Of a stretch of DNA of 37,990 nucleotides, positions 1-8,765 are shown piece by piece. The DNA is from Anaeromyxobacter sp. RBG_16_69_14 (lineage in GTDB: Bacteria; Myxococcota; Myxococcia; Myxococcales; Anaeromyxobacteraceae), in contig MEMX01000100.1 in assembly GCA_001768075.1 (NCBI GenBank), positions 1 through 37,990 on the forward strand, written 5' to 3'. A program made the translations under genes and the position numbers. The first letter of the stretch is position 1; every line of letters starts with the position of its first letter. Under the pieces are notes generated by a model that searched no databases, had not been told where the DNA came from, and was given only the letters and a program-made list of their open reading frames with translations.

Positions 1-21
1 TTCATGTGGCATGCGCTATCA
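1..21. repeat. Intergenic repeat R1, terminal fragment at window edge
   Basis: TTCATGTGGCATGCGCTATCA, identical to the R1 end. Confidence 0.9.
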
Positions 22-40
22 CAGCGGCGACCAGTTGATG

Positions 41-168
41 TGATTCTCCAGCGTCACCGCCGCCGCTGTGAGCTGATATCCGGCGCCTTGCGGCGCCTCA
101 AGCGAGGGGAGAACTCTCCCCCCGCGCCCCCCATCTCGAGCGTCAGTTCATGTGGCATGCGCTATCAG
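41..168. repeat. Intergenic repeat R1, full copy a
   Basis: TGATTCTCCAGCG...GGCGCCTTGCGGCGCC...GGGGAGAACTCTCCCC...GAGCGTCAGTTCATGTGGCATGCGCTATCAG; matches 5033..5161 almost throughout. Confidence 0.95.
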
Positions 169-273
169 CGCGGCCTTGGCGCGCTTCTCGCGGAAGACAG
201 AGGAAGCGGCTGGCCACGAAGTTGAACGCCGTTCCGGCGAGCACGCCGATGATCGCGGGGATCTGCTTGACAG
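165..273 (-). pseudogene. Fragment resembling the C-terminus of a GtrA-family membrane protein, frameshifted
   Basis: Minus strand reads VKQIPAIIGVLAGTAFNFVASRFL in one frame then VFREKRAKAALIA in another; about 35 residues between R2 and R1. Confidence 0.5.
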
Positions 274-552
274 TCGAGTCCCTCCGGGTCGCGGTGGCAC
301 TGCGGTCGACCGCAGATCTCCCCTTCGTGCGAAGGGGTCAAGCCCCAGCCCGGTGTCCAGGGGACAAGGCGGCCGAGGGTGCTGGAGACCAGTCGCCAGC
401 CAGAGCCTGCTTCGGCCGTGGAACTTGGAAAAGTGCCGAAAACGCGGCTCCTCGATCTCGACCCATTGGACGCCAGGGAGCCCCGTCGTCTGGCGCAGCG
501 CCCGGGCAGTCCACGGCGAAACGGCACACCGCTCGCACGCCTCGATCGTCGC
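274..552 (-). repeat. Repeat R2, copy a (minus orientation)
   Basis: Reverse complement shares both ends with 5181..5374: ...GATCGAGG.G.G.GA.CGGTG.GCCGT.T.GCCGTGGACTGCCCG... and ...GG.CGACCG..GTG.CACCGCGACC...GAGGGACTCGAC. Confidence 0.75.
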
Positions 553-711
553 GGGCCGGCTCAAGTCCGTGCAAAAGGGTGATGGACAAAAGAGGGAGAA
601 ACGAGGCAAGTAAAGCGAGTCACGCCCGATGCGAAGTCCAATACCGAAAACCGACTGGCCGACTCCAGTAAGAACGCCGCGAGATCCGAGGTCCCGCGCG
701 TGGTGGGTGCG

Positions 712-755
712 ATGAGCAAGATCCCTGACTTCGATGAGCAAGATCCCTGACTTCC
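712..755 (+). repeat. 22-bp tandem duplication spanning the start codon of the A-T-TE gene
   Basis: ATGAGCAAGATCCCTGACTTCG followed directly by ATGAGCAAGATCCCTGACTTCC. Confidence 0.95.
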
Positions 756-3325
756 TCGAGAAGTTCTCCGAAACTGCTGCGCGTCGGAGGGACTGGGCCG
801 CGGTTGAAGCCGCGGACGGCACGCTCACGTACTCGGAGCTGGATCTACTGTCGAACCAGCTGGCGAACCGGCTGCGCGGGCTCGGCGTCGGTCGCGATTC
901 ACCCGTGGCCATCTCGTTGCCGCGCGGTGCCGGCGAACTGCTCGCGCTCCTCGCCACCGCGAAGGCGGGTGGTGCCTACGTCCCCCTCGATCCGTCGCAC
1001 CCGGCCGACCGGCTGCTCGGGATCGTAGAAGACGCGGCGCCTCACGTGCTGGTAGTGCACCCGCAATCGCCGCTGCGCGAGGCGGGGAGCACCGGCGCCC
1101 GCGTCGTGGTGTTCGAGGACATCGCGGGTGCCACGGAGGGGCACGCGGCCACGCCGCCGGACGTCCGGTCCGATCCTGAGCAGCTCGCGTACATCCTGTT
1201 CACCTCCGGCTCCACGGGGCGGCCAAAGGGCGTGGAGGTGACGCGCGGCGCATTCGGGAACTTCCTTCAGTCGATGGCCCACACGCCAGGGATGTCCGAG
1301 GACGCGCGGCTCCTCGCCATCACGACCACCTCCTTCGACATCGCCGGCCTGGAGCTGTTCCTTCCACTGTGGGTCGGAGCGACCGCCGTGATCGCCGACC
1401 GGGAGACGGTGCGGGACCCCCGTCGGCTGCGACGGCGGCTCGAGAGCGACAGGATCTCGATCATGCAGGCGACCCCTGCCGCCTGGAGGCTGCTGCTCGA
1501 GGCCGGTTGGAGAGGGGACGGCACGCTGCGCATGCTGTGCGGCGGCGAAGCTCTGTCGCCGGCGCTGGCAGATCGGCTGCTCGCGTCGGGGCGCGAGCTC
1601 TGGAACATGTACGGCCCGACGGAAACGACAGTGTGGTCGACGCTCGAGCGGATCGCGCCGGGATACGATCGCATCACCATTGGGCGACCCATCGACGAGA
1701 CGCAGGTCTACGTCCTCGATGAGGACCTGAACCCTGTGCCCGCGGGTGGGGAGGGCGAGATCTCGATCGGCGGACAAGGTCTGGCGCGCGGCTACCGCGG
1801 CCGACCCGACCTCACCGCGCAGCGGTTCGTGCAGAACCCTCGCAGCTGCGTTGGCGATCGGATTTACCGCACCGGAGATCTCGGGCGAACGCTCCCCGAC
1901 GGGCGTTTCGAGTGCCTGGGTCGACTGGACCACCAGGTGAAGATCCGCGGCTTCCGGGTGGAACTGGGGGAGATCGAGACGGTCCTGCGCTCTGTCCCGG
2001 GCGTCGCGGAAGCACTTGTCGTCGCGGACGTTCGGGACGACGGCGATCCTCGGCTCTTAGCCTACTACGTGGGTGAGGCGGATCGCGACGCGCTCATCGC
2101 GGAGGCCCAGCGCAGGCTCCCGGCCTACATGGTGCCCGCCGCCTATGTCGCGCTGACCGCGTTCCCCTTGAACACGAACGGGAAGATCGACCGCAAGCGG
2201 CTCCCCCGGCCCGAGGTGCTGCACCAGGACGGTTCGCCGTACCACCGCCCCAGGACGGACACGGAGACGCGCATCGCAGCTGTGTGGCGGGACGTCCTCG
2301 GGCTCGAGCGCGTGTCCGTCGACGAGAGCTTCTTCACCATCGGCGGGACCTCGATGCTCGCCATGCAAGTCGTCGCGCGCATCGAGGAGGAGATGTGCGT
2401 GGACGTGTCGCTGCAGGCGTTCTTCGATACCCCTACGGTAGAGGGCGTCACCGCGAGCATCGGGGAGTCCTTCTCGGCGGGCGATCCCATCGTCGTTTGG
2501 CTCCGGCGCGGCGCGTCGGAACAGCCGCCCCTGTTCTGCGTATTCGGCGTGAATCTCTACCAGGATCTGGCGCTCGCGCTTGGCGGGGATCGCTCGGTCG
2601 TGGGTGTGCACGTGCCGTTCCGATACGTGCCGGGTCGGGAGCGTCCTCCCACGCTGGCGGACATCGCGCTACGCTACCTCGAACTCGTCCGGCGCCTCCA
2701 GCGCAGCGGCCCGTACCACCTGCTCGGGCTCTGCTTTGGGGGGATCGTCGCGTACGAGATCGCCCGGAAGCTGGAGGCCATGGGCGAGACGGTGGCCATG
2801 GTGGTGGTCCTCGATGCCGTTCTGCCGAACGCCGTCCGCGTGGACCAGGGAAAGCGCCTGCGCAGCTACGCCCTGCAGGCCTGGCGGGATTGGCCAAGAG
2901 GGTGGGGGCTGGTGCGAGGCGTACCCAAGACCGTAGGGCGATGGCTCGTCTCGCGTCGACCGGTGCTGGGCGGTCTGAAGTGGCTGGGCGTGGTCGCCAA
3001 CGCTGCTCACGCCATCTTCCTCCCGGTCAATGGGCCCGAGATGGATGCCGCCGTTGCACGGTTCGCATCGGAAGCGAGCTGGTTGTCCAGCCGCCTGCTC
3101 ATCGTGCGCGCCACGAAGGAACCCATGCCGACATGGTTGTCGATCGACCCCGACCATGGGTGGGGCAAGCGAGCGGCGGAGGTGATCGTGTGCGATATCC
3201 CCGCCAACCATATGGAGATCTTGCGGGAGCCGCACGCTAGCGCGCTCGGTCGCGCGGTCACGGACGTCGCGGAGTCGCGGATGCCCTCGCCTGCGTCGGT
3301 CCGGACGACGACCCAGGGGTGTTGA
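734..3325 (+). CDS. NRPS-like protein, adenylation - carrier - thioesterase (A-T-TE)
   Basis: A-domain motifs LAYILFTSGSTGRPKG, NMYGPTETT, YRTGDLG, NGKIDRK; carrier FFTIGGTSMLAMQ; TE-like LLGLCFGGIVAYEIA. No condensation domain. Confidence 0.93.
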   Translation: MSKIPDFLEKFSETAARRRDWAAVEAADGTLTYSELDLLSNQLANRLRGLGVGRDSPVAISLPRGAGELLALLATAKAGGAYVPLDPSHPADRLLGIVEDAAPHVLVVHPQSPLREAGSTGARVVVFEDIAGATEGHAATPPDVRSDPEQLAYILFTSGSTGRPKGVEVTRGAFGNFLQSMAHTPGMSEDARLLAITTTSFDIAGLELFLPLWVGATAVIADRETVRDPRRLRRRLESDRISIMQATPAAWRLLLEAGWRGDGTLRMLCGGEALSPALADRLLASGRELWNMYGPTETTVWSTLERIAPGYDRITIGRPIDETQVYVLDEDLNPVPAGGEGEISIGGQGLARGYRGRPDLTAQRFVQNPRSCVGDRIYRTGDLGRTLPDGRFECLGRLDHQVKIRGFRVELGEIETVLRSVPGVAEALVVADVRDDGDPRLLAYYVGEADRDALIAEAQRRLPAYMVPAAYVALTAFPLNTNGKIDRKRLPRPEVLHQDGSPYHRPRTDTETRIAAVWRDVLGLERVSVDESFFTIGGTSMLAMQVVARIEEEMCVDVSLQAFFDTPTVEGVTASIGESFSAGDPIVVWLRRGASEQPPLFCVFGVNLYQDLALALGGDRSVVGVHVPFRYVPGRERPPTLADIALRYLELVRRLQRSGPYHLLGLCFGGIVAYEIARKLEAMGETVAMVVVLDAVLPNAVRVDQGKRLRSYALQAWRDWPRGWGLVRGVPKTVGRWLVSRRPVLGGLKWLGVVANAAHAIFLPVNGPEMDAAVARFASEASWLSSRLLIVRATKEPMPTWLSIDPDHGWGKRAAEVIVCDIPANHMEILREPHASALGRAVTDVAESRMPSPASVRTTTQGC

Positions 3326-3416
3326 GGGCCGCGGGCGTAGCTTCAAGGACACGAGGCAAGCATGCGGAAGATCGGTCACCGAGCCAGGTGTCGAGGCCAC
3401 AAGTATTGCACCCGGC

Positions 3417-4943
3417 TCAACGCGCGAACCCGGACACGAGATCCCGGCAGGATACGCCCGGCGCGAGGGCCCGCATGCAGAGATCGCTCGTACCCGACCC
3501 ACAGCGGTAGACCGCGTGCAGAACGCCGTCTCCTTCCTGATGAGGATGGAAGCCCGACTCCATCGCATACACGTCAGTGATCCTGCTGGCCACGAATGAG
3601 TTTTCCGCAGAGGCGCGGATACGGAACTGCTGGCTCGCGGGCTCGTAGTTCATGAAGTCGAAGCACCGGCCGACGCAAGCTCTCGAGATGAGGTGAGTCG
3701 GCGAAATCCGCGCGAGGTTCCGTTCGTGCCAGCCGACGAGAGCGGGGATCCGGCGAGCCCAGACTTCGATCCTCTGCGCGACGCGCTCCGTGAGAAACGG
3801 GTGCTCCTCCACCCCGAGATCTGGCACGCAGGCGACGAGCCGCTGGCCGAAAGGAAGGGTGCTGACCAGCGATTCCATCTTGGACTCGATCCGCGCCGCC
3901 TTCGCCACGTCCCCGTGCAGCACGCCAAAGAAGCACCCTGCCGTCGCGAAGCCCGCCAGCAAGATGGTCGCTCGCCGCCGGCGAGCGCCGAGTACAGCCA
4001 ACAGGAGCACGAACGAGAACAGCGACAGGCGCTGAGACAAGAAACCAACCCACGCGCTCTTGGGCGCCATTCGGAAGCTCGACGGAACGAGCGCAATGGC
4101 CACCGAGGTGAGACCGTACAGCTGCGCGAGAACACTCCTCCACTGACAGAAGCGATCCGGCCGTCTATCGGTCAGCGCCAATGTCACAAGAAGCGCAACA
4201 ATCGCGACGGCCGGAGGCGCGTAGCGCCATCCAAAGAGCAGGGCCTGGTCAGCGCCGGTCGTCGATACGAGTTGGAAGAGACTCCAGCCATGCTCATGTG
4301 CTGTCGCGAGGACGTACCTCCGAACGCCGTAGAGAGCGACAACCCCACCGAAGAAGAGTAGCCCCTGAGTGCGCGCGCTCGACCTCCCCGCCAGCTCGCG
4401 ATATGTGACCATCGCCAGAAGCCACAGCGGAGGTATCGGGTGCGCGGTCGCAGCCAAGAGGCCCAGGGCGCATGCTATTGCCAGATGCCGTCGGTCGGCG
4501 TCCCATGACAACGCGAGCGCCCATAGGACAACCCCAGCCGAGAGGTAGAAGTTCAGGAGACCGAGCTGGAAGACGTACCCATAGCTCAGGACGGCCAGCC
4601 ACGGCGCTAGGCAGTAAGGCGGGTAGCGGTGGGCTGCGCGGATGAACCTGAAGGCGCCCCAGAAGAACACCAGGACGACGCCAGCCGTGAGAGCCCGCTC
4701 AGCCGTGGAAGCGCCCCACCGCGCCACGAGCCCTGCGAGCACGAGGTCCACCGCCACGTTGGTGCTCTGGTGCACGATCCGGAGGCCAGGCGTCCGCCCG
4801 GCCTCGACCAACTGGGCGAGCCAAGCATTGTACAGGTGACTCTGCAGATCTGCAGTGGATACGATCGGGAGCCAGAAGCAGGGAATGAGCAGGAGCGTCG
4901 AGATGAGGACGACCAGGCCGAATCTTTCTTTCGACGTCCACAA
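3417..4943 (-). CDS. Multi-pass membrane protein, function unknown (glycosyltransferase-like hydrophobic layout)
   Basis: Long ORF with many hydrophobic segments (VVLISTLLLIPCFWLPIV, APWLAVLSYGYVFQLGLLNFYLSAGVVLWALAL); compatible with hydrophobic polyisoprenyl-dependent enzymes but no diagnostic motif. Confidence 0.7.
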   Translation of the reverse strand: MWTSKERFGLVVLISTLLLIPCFWLPIVSTADLQSHLYNAWLAQLVEAGRTPGLRIVHQSTNVAVDLVLAGLVARWGASTAERALTAGVVLVFFWGAFRFIRAAHRYPPYCLAPWLAVLSYGYVFQLGLLNFYLSAGVVLWALALSWDADRRHLAIACALGLLAATAHPIPPLWLLAMVTYRELAGRSSARTQGLLFFGGVVALYGVRRYVLATAHEHGWSLFQLVSTTGADQALLFGWRYAPPAVAIVALLVTLALTDRRPDRFCQWRSVLAQLYGLTSVAIALVPSSFRMAPKSAWVGFLSQRLSLFSFVLLLAVLGARRRRATILLAGFATAGCFFGVLHGDVAKAARIESKMESLVSTLPFGQRLVACVPDLGVEEHPFLTERVAQRIEVWARRIPALVGWHERNLARISPTHLISRACVGRCFDFMNYEPASQQFRIRASAENSFVASRITDVYAMESGFHPHQEGDGVLHAVYRCGSGTSDLCMRALAPGVSCRDLVSGFAR

Positions 4944-5032
4944 TAGGAGCCCATTCCCGCCCGCGCCATCGGCGAGCTCGAGCGGTGCACCCTACATGAA
5001 CTGCCGGGCTCGCGCTCCTTCTCGTGCTCCGC

Positions 5033-5161
5033 TGATTCTCCAGCGGCACCGCCTCCGCTGTGAGCTGATGTCCGGCGCCTTGCGGCGCCTCAAGCGGAGG
5101 GGAGAACTCTCCCCCCGCGCCCCCCATCTCGAGCGTCAGTTCATGTGGCATGCGCTATCAG
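5033..5161. repeat. Intergenic repeat R1, full copy b
   Basis: Near identical to 41..168. Confidence 0.95.
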
Positions 5162-5180
5162 TAGCCGCTGCTTCCCCCCG

Positions 5181-5374
5181 GCGATCGAGGTGCGGGAACG
5201 GTGCGCCGTCTTGCCGTGGACTGCCCGCGCCTCACGCGGCAGCGCGCCCGGGGGGACGCCCAGTCAAGGGGTTGACGCGTTCGGCTTCCCTGCTACGCTC
5301 TGGCCGCCTCGTCTCTGTGTCACCGGAGACCTTCGGCCGACCGGCGTGTCACCGCGACCGCGAGGGACTCGACA
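5181..5374 (+). repeat. Repeat R2, copy b
   Basis: See 274..552; ends just before ATG 5376 of the acetyltransferase. Confidence 0.75.
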
Positions 5375-5375
5375 T

Positions 5376-6134
5376 ATGGAACGCGCTCGCCCCGCTGTAT
5401 CCTCGCCCCCCCTCCTGGTGCGGAACGCTCTCTCCCTGATCGTCCGGGCGCTGACTCGCCGCCTCGCGTGGAGGGCGCCGTCGACTCCGGTGCAAGCGCC
5501 GTCGCACGACGCGCCGCGCCCGCGCGGCGACCGCAACATGAACCCGCGCGGTATCGGATTCCTGGAGTTGCTTGCGGAGGACTACCGGACACACGAGCAC
5601 AAGCTGCTCGAACCCGGGTTCTGGGCCATCGCGGTCCACCGTTTCGGCAACCTACGCATGGACGTCCGGCCCAAGTTGCTGCGAGCGCCGTTGTCCCGGG
5701 CGTACTTGCTGCTATCCACCGCGGTGAACTGGACATGGGGAATCGACCTCCCATACACGGTGCGTCTCGGGCGTCGCGTCCGCATCTGGCACCACGGAGG
5801 CATCGTGCTCGGTGCGCGCTCCATCGGCGACGACGTGCACATCCGGCAGAACACGACGTTCGGCGTGCGAAGCCGGCAGGCCCTGGAGAGCATCCCCATC
5901 ATTGGCGACCGCGTCGACATCGCCGCGGGCGCCTGCGTCGTAGGCGCGGTGACGGTCGGGGATGACTGCGTCATCGGACCGAATTCCGTCGTGCTCCGGG
6001 ACGTTCCTCCCGGCTCGACAGTGATGGGCGCCCCGGCGCGGCTGGCGACCTTCGGAGCGGGGGATGCGCCCGGCGCGGGCGCCACCACTCGGACGGACGA
6101 CCGAGGGCGCGGAAGCGTTGGGCCCCCGGGCTGA
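5376..6134 (+). CDS. Serine acetyltransferase-like left-handed beta-helix (hexapeptide) acyltransferase
   Basis: IWHHGGIVLGARSIGDDVHIRQNTTFG...IIGDRVDIAAGACVVGAVTVGDDCVIGPNSVVLRDVPPGSTVMGAPAR; start could be ATG 5376 or ATG 5538. The longer ORF from 5145 runs into repeat sequence. Confidence 0.82.
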   Translation: MERARPAVSSPPLLVRNALSLIVRALTRRLAWRAPSTPVQAPSHDAPRPRGDRNMNPRGIGFLELLAEDYRTHEHKLLEPGFWAIAVHRFGNLRMDVRPKLLRAPLSRAYLLLSTAVNWTWGIDLPYTVRLGRRVRIWHHGGIVLGARSIGDDVHIRQNTTFGVRSRQALESIPIIGDRVDIAAGACVVGAVTVGDDCVIGPNSVVLRDVPPGSTVMGAPARLATFGAGDAPGAGATTRTDDRGRGSVGPPG

Positions 6135-6291
6135 GCTGCCAGAGCCACCGCGGGAGCCGAACCATGCGCAGAGAGCGGAGCGTGCCACGCTGCGTCGCGT
6201 CGCAAGGCACCGAACGGCGCGACCGGGGATTCAGGCTGACCCGCGTCGGGGCCTCGACCCTGGATGGTCCCCGCCCAGCCGCACCCGCCCT

Positions 6292-7626
6292 TCAGTTGGT
6301 GACGGTGAAGGCACCGCAGGTCGTGGTGACGGTGGCAGAGAGCTGGGCCGTGCCACCCTGCGACGCCGTGACGGTCTGCGGATTCACGGCGACCGAGACG
6401 ATTCGCTCGGTGACCGTCACCGTCGCGGTTGTGGTCTTGGTCGTGTCGGCCTGGCTGGTCGCAACAACGTGATACGTGCCGGCCGTCGCGGGCGCGGTGT
6501 AGACACCCGTCGTGCTGATGCTCCCACCCGTCGGGCCCTCGAGCGTCGACCACGTCACGGCGGTGTTGGACGTGCCGGTGACCGAGGCCGTGAACGTATA
6601 GGTCTGGCAGGCATCGACGTCGGCCGTGGCAGGGGAGAGGGACACGGCGACCGCGGCTGGGGCAGGGGTAGGGGCGGGGGCTGGAGGCGGCGTGCTCGCG
6701 GTCACGGTGGCGGTGTCGCTCTTGGCAGGATCCGCGTGGCTCTGGGCGATCACGTGGTAGGTGCCGGCGGTCTGCGGGGCGGTGTAGAGGCCCGCGCTTG
6801 TGACCGAACCTCCGGCGGGGCCCTCCTGGACCGACCATGTGACTGCTTTGTCGGTCGACCCGGTCACGGTCGCCGTCAGCTGCGCCGTCTTGCCCACCGT
6901 GATGGACGAGGTCTTCGGGGTGACCGCGACGGCGACGGTGGTCGTCCCCTGAGTCGAATAGACGCTGCTGCGCCACGACCCGCCGCACATCTCGGAAGGA
7001 TTTGCCGAGCACTTCGTGTTGCAGTCGCTGTCACTGACCAGGTTGTAACCTAAAGTGTTTCCAGCCCAGCACTCGCCGCTGTACTGGAGCCCTGCGTACG
7101 CGAGGTTCTTGGCCTTGGCTGCCGCCACGCAGGTCTCGACCGTCGCGTTCGACCAGCCAAGCTGGGTGGGCAGCGCGCGGGTGGAGCTGTCCGTGTAGCA
7201 GCCCACATACTTGGCCGCCGGTGCCGGAGGAGTGACCGCTGCGGCGGAGTAGACGCTATTGCGCCACGACCCACCGCACGTCTCGGAAGAATTTGCCGAG
7301 CACTTCATGTTGCAGTCGCTGTCACTGACCAGGTTGTAACCCAGGGTGTTGCCGGCCCAGCACTCGCCTCTGTACTGGAGACCCGCGTATGCGAGGTTCT
7401 TGGCCTTCGCTGCCGCCACGCAGGTCTCGACCGTGGCATTCGACCGGGCCAGCTGGGTGGGCAACGCGCGGGTGGAGCTGTCCGTGTAGCAGCCCGCGTA
7501 ACCAGCTGCAGACAGGGCGGCGGAGACACCATCCGGTGCCCCCCCGGACACGGGACCACCGCACGCAGCGAGGGCGCCGGACAGGGTGACGAGCGCTAAG
7601 ACTAAGAGATACCGTGACTTGTGCAT
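6292..7626 (-). CDS. Lipoprotein with two WSC domains and two Ig-like (bacterial Big-type) domains
   Basis: MHKSRYLLVLALVTLSGALAACGG lipobox; two GCYTDSSTRALPTQL...CWAGNTLGYNLVSDSDCN.KCSANPSEMCGGSWR.SVYS units; two VTWS..EGP.GG.....G.YTAP..AGTYHV repeats. Confidence 0.88.
   Translation of the reverse strand: MHKSRYLLVLALVTLSGALAACGGPVSGGAPDGVSAALSAAGYAGCYTDSSTRALPTQLARSNATVETCVAAAKAKNLAYAGLQYRGECWAGNTLGYNLVSDSDCNMKCSANSSETCGGSWRNSVYSAAAVTPPAPAAKYVGCYTDSSTRALPTQLGWSNATVETCVAAAKAKNLAYAGLQYSGECWAGNTLGYNLVSDSDCNTKCSANPSEMCGGSWRSSVYSTQGTTTVAVAVTPKTSSITVGKTAQLTATVTGSTDKAVTWSVQEGPAGGSVTSAGLYTAPQTAGTYHVIAQSHADPAKSDTATVTASTPPPAPAPTPAPAAVAVSLSPATADVDACQTYTFTASVTGTSNTAVTWSTLEGPTGGSISTTGVYTAPATAGTYHVVATSQADTTKTTTATVTVTERIVSVAVNPQTVTASQGGTAQLSATVTTTCGAFTVTN
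6959..7210 (-). repeat. WSC domain tandem duplication, C-terminal copy
   Basis: Near identical at DNA level to 7250..7501, offset of 291 bp (97 codons). Confidence 0.9.
7250..7501 (-). repeat. WSC domain tandem duplication, N-terminal copy
   Basis: Near identical at DNA level to 6959..7210. Confidence 0.9.
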
Positions 7627-8152
7627 CTTTTTAACTCCACGGTTTGTTCGCCGGATGGCGCGGCTTGGGGGAGCAACTCTATTGTGACGCCAGCGACCAG
7701 AAGGCGCCGACTTCAGGAAGGCCGCGGGACGGTGTCGGAACTCCTGTATCCCGTGACATGGGTACACGATGGCAGACTGCTCGGGTGCGTCTCAAGACCT
7801 GCGCGTAGTGAATCTGCGCGAAAAGCACGACATCGGCGCCATTTCCTCGGTCCGCGGACCGATCCGATGCTCATGCTGGAGCGCGATCCGACGACACGAC
7901 CGGAACTCGCTCCCCGCCCAGTGCGCATTGCGCAGGCCTGGGACGAGATCCCTCCCCACGATGAGGACAGATGGACGTAGAATCTTGGCTCAACCGTCCG
8001 GTACAGTGGAGCTGGGCAATCACCAGGATTTCAAACCGTTCGAGCCGAGATCGACAGGCTCGCGCCAGGCCCCGTTCGGGGCATGTGGAGTGAATTGACC
8101 CTGATGCATGGTCTTGAACCTCGCCCACCATTCCCGATATGGAATACAGAAC

Positions 8153-8761
8153 ATGACGTCGCGCCAACACACCAGTCCTGCGCCTCTCCTCGCTGCAGCC
8201 GTCGTGGCCTGCGGTCTCTCGTGCAAGGGGCCTGGCAATTATGTCTGGGTCGACGCCTACGCGAGCGCAGGCGAACCCGAGCGGTCGTACGTGATCGCCC
8301 CGGGCGACCTGATCCAGGTCAGGGTTTTCAACCAGGAGCAACTGTCAACGCGGGCGCGTGTTCGCGGCGACGGCAAGATCTCGCTCCCGCTCGTGAACGA
8401 CGTAGGCGCTGCTGGGTTGACGCCCGGGCGGCTAGCAAAAGACCTGGAGGTGCGCCTGACAGACTTCGTCAAGACACCGCTCGTCACGGTGTCGCTGGAG
8501 GAGACGCGGCCACCCAACATCTACGTCATCGGCGAAGTGACGAGACCGGGCGTGTATCCGCTCGAGACGGCACTCGGCGTGCTCACCGCGCTCGTCAACG
8601 CCGGTGGGCTGACCCAGAACGCGAGATCGGACCGTGTCTTCGTGCTGCGCCAGGGACCGCCCGAGACGCGAATCCGCTTCACCTACGACGCCCTCGTTCG
8701 CTTGGAGGGCAAGGCCACCACCTTCCGGCTGCGCCCAGGCGACGTGGTCGTGGTCGAGTAG
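8153..8761 (+). CDS. Polysaccharide biosynthesis/export lipoprotein (Wza-like)
   Basis: Signal plus lipobox-like AVVACGLSC; YVIAPGDLIQVRVFNQEQLSTRARVRGDGKISLPLVNDVGAAGLTPGRLAKDLEVRL; SLBB-like IYVIGEVTRPGVYPLE. Confidence 0.92.
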   Translation: MTSRQHTSPAPLLAAAVVACGLSCKGPGNYVWVDAYASAGEPERSYVIAPGDLIQVRVFNQEQLSTRARVRGDGKISLPLVNDVGAAGLTPGRLAKDLEVRLTDFVKTPLVTVSLEETRPPNIYVIGEVTRPGVYPLETALGVLTALVNAGGLTQNARSDRVFVLRQGPPETRIRFTYDALVRLEGKATTFRLRPGDVVVVE

Positions 8762-8765
8762 CGGC

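Noticed and set aside
1-168. R1 units at the left edge as a CRISPR array
   Set aside because: Only two nearby units, no regular short spacers and no cas genes; other copies are dispersed by kilobases.
148-957. 269-aa minus-strand ORF at the left end
   Set aside because: Mostly repeat and antisense NRPS sequence; only the short GtrA-like tail has any protein-like signal, and that is frameshifted.
5145-5375. N-terminal extension of the 329-aa acetyltransferase ORF
   Set aside because: Encoded by repeats R1/R2; a start at 5376 or 5538 is more likely.
5582-7012. 476-aa minus-strand ORF covering the acetyltransferase and part of the WSC gene
   Set aside because: Out of frame with the WSC/Ig-like protein and antisense to the hexapeptide-repeat protein; no domain features.
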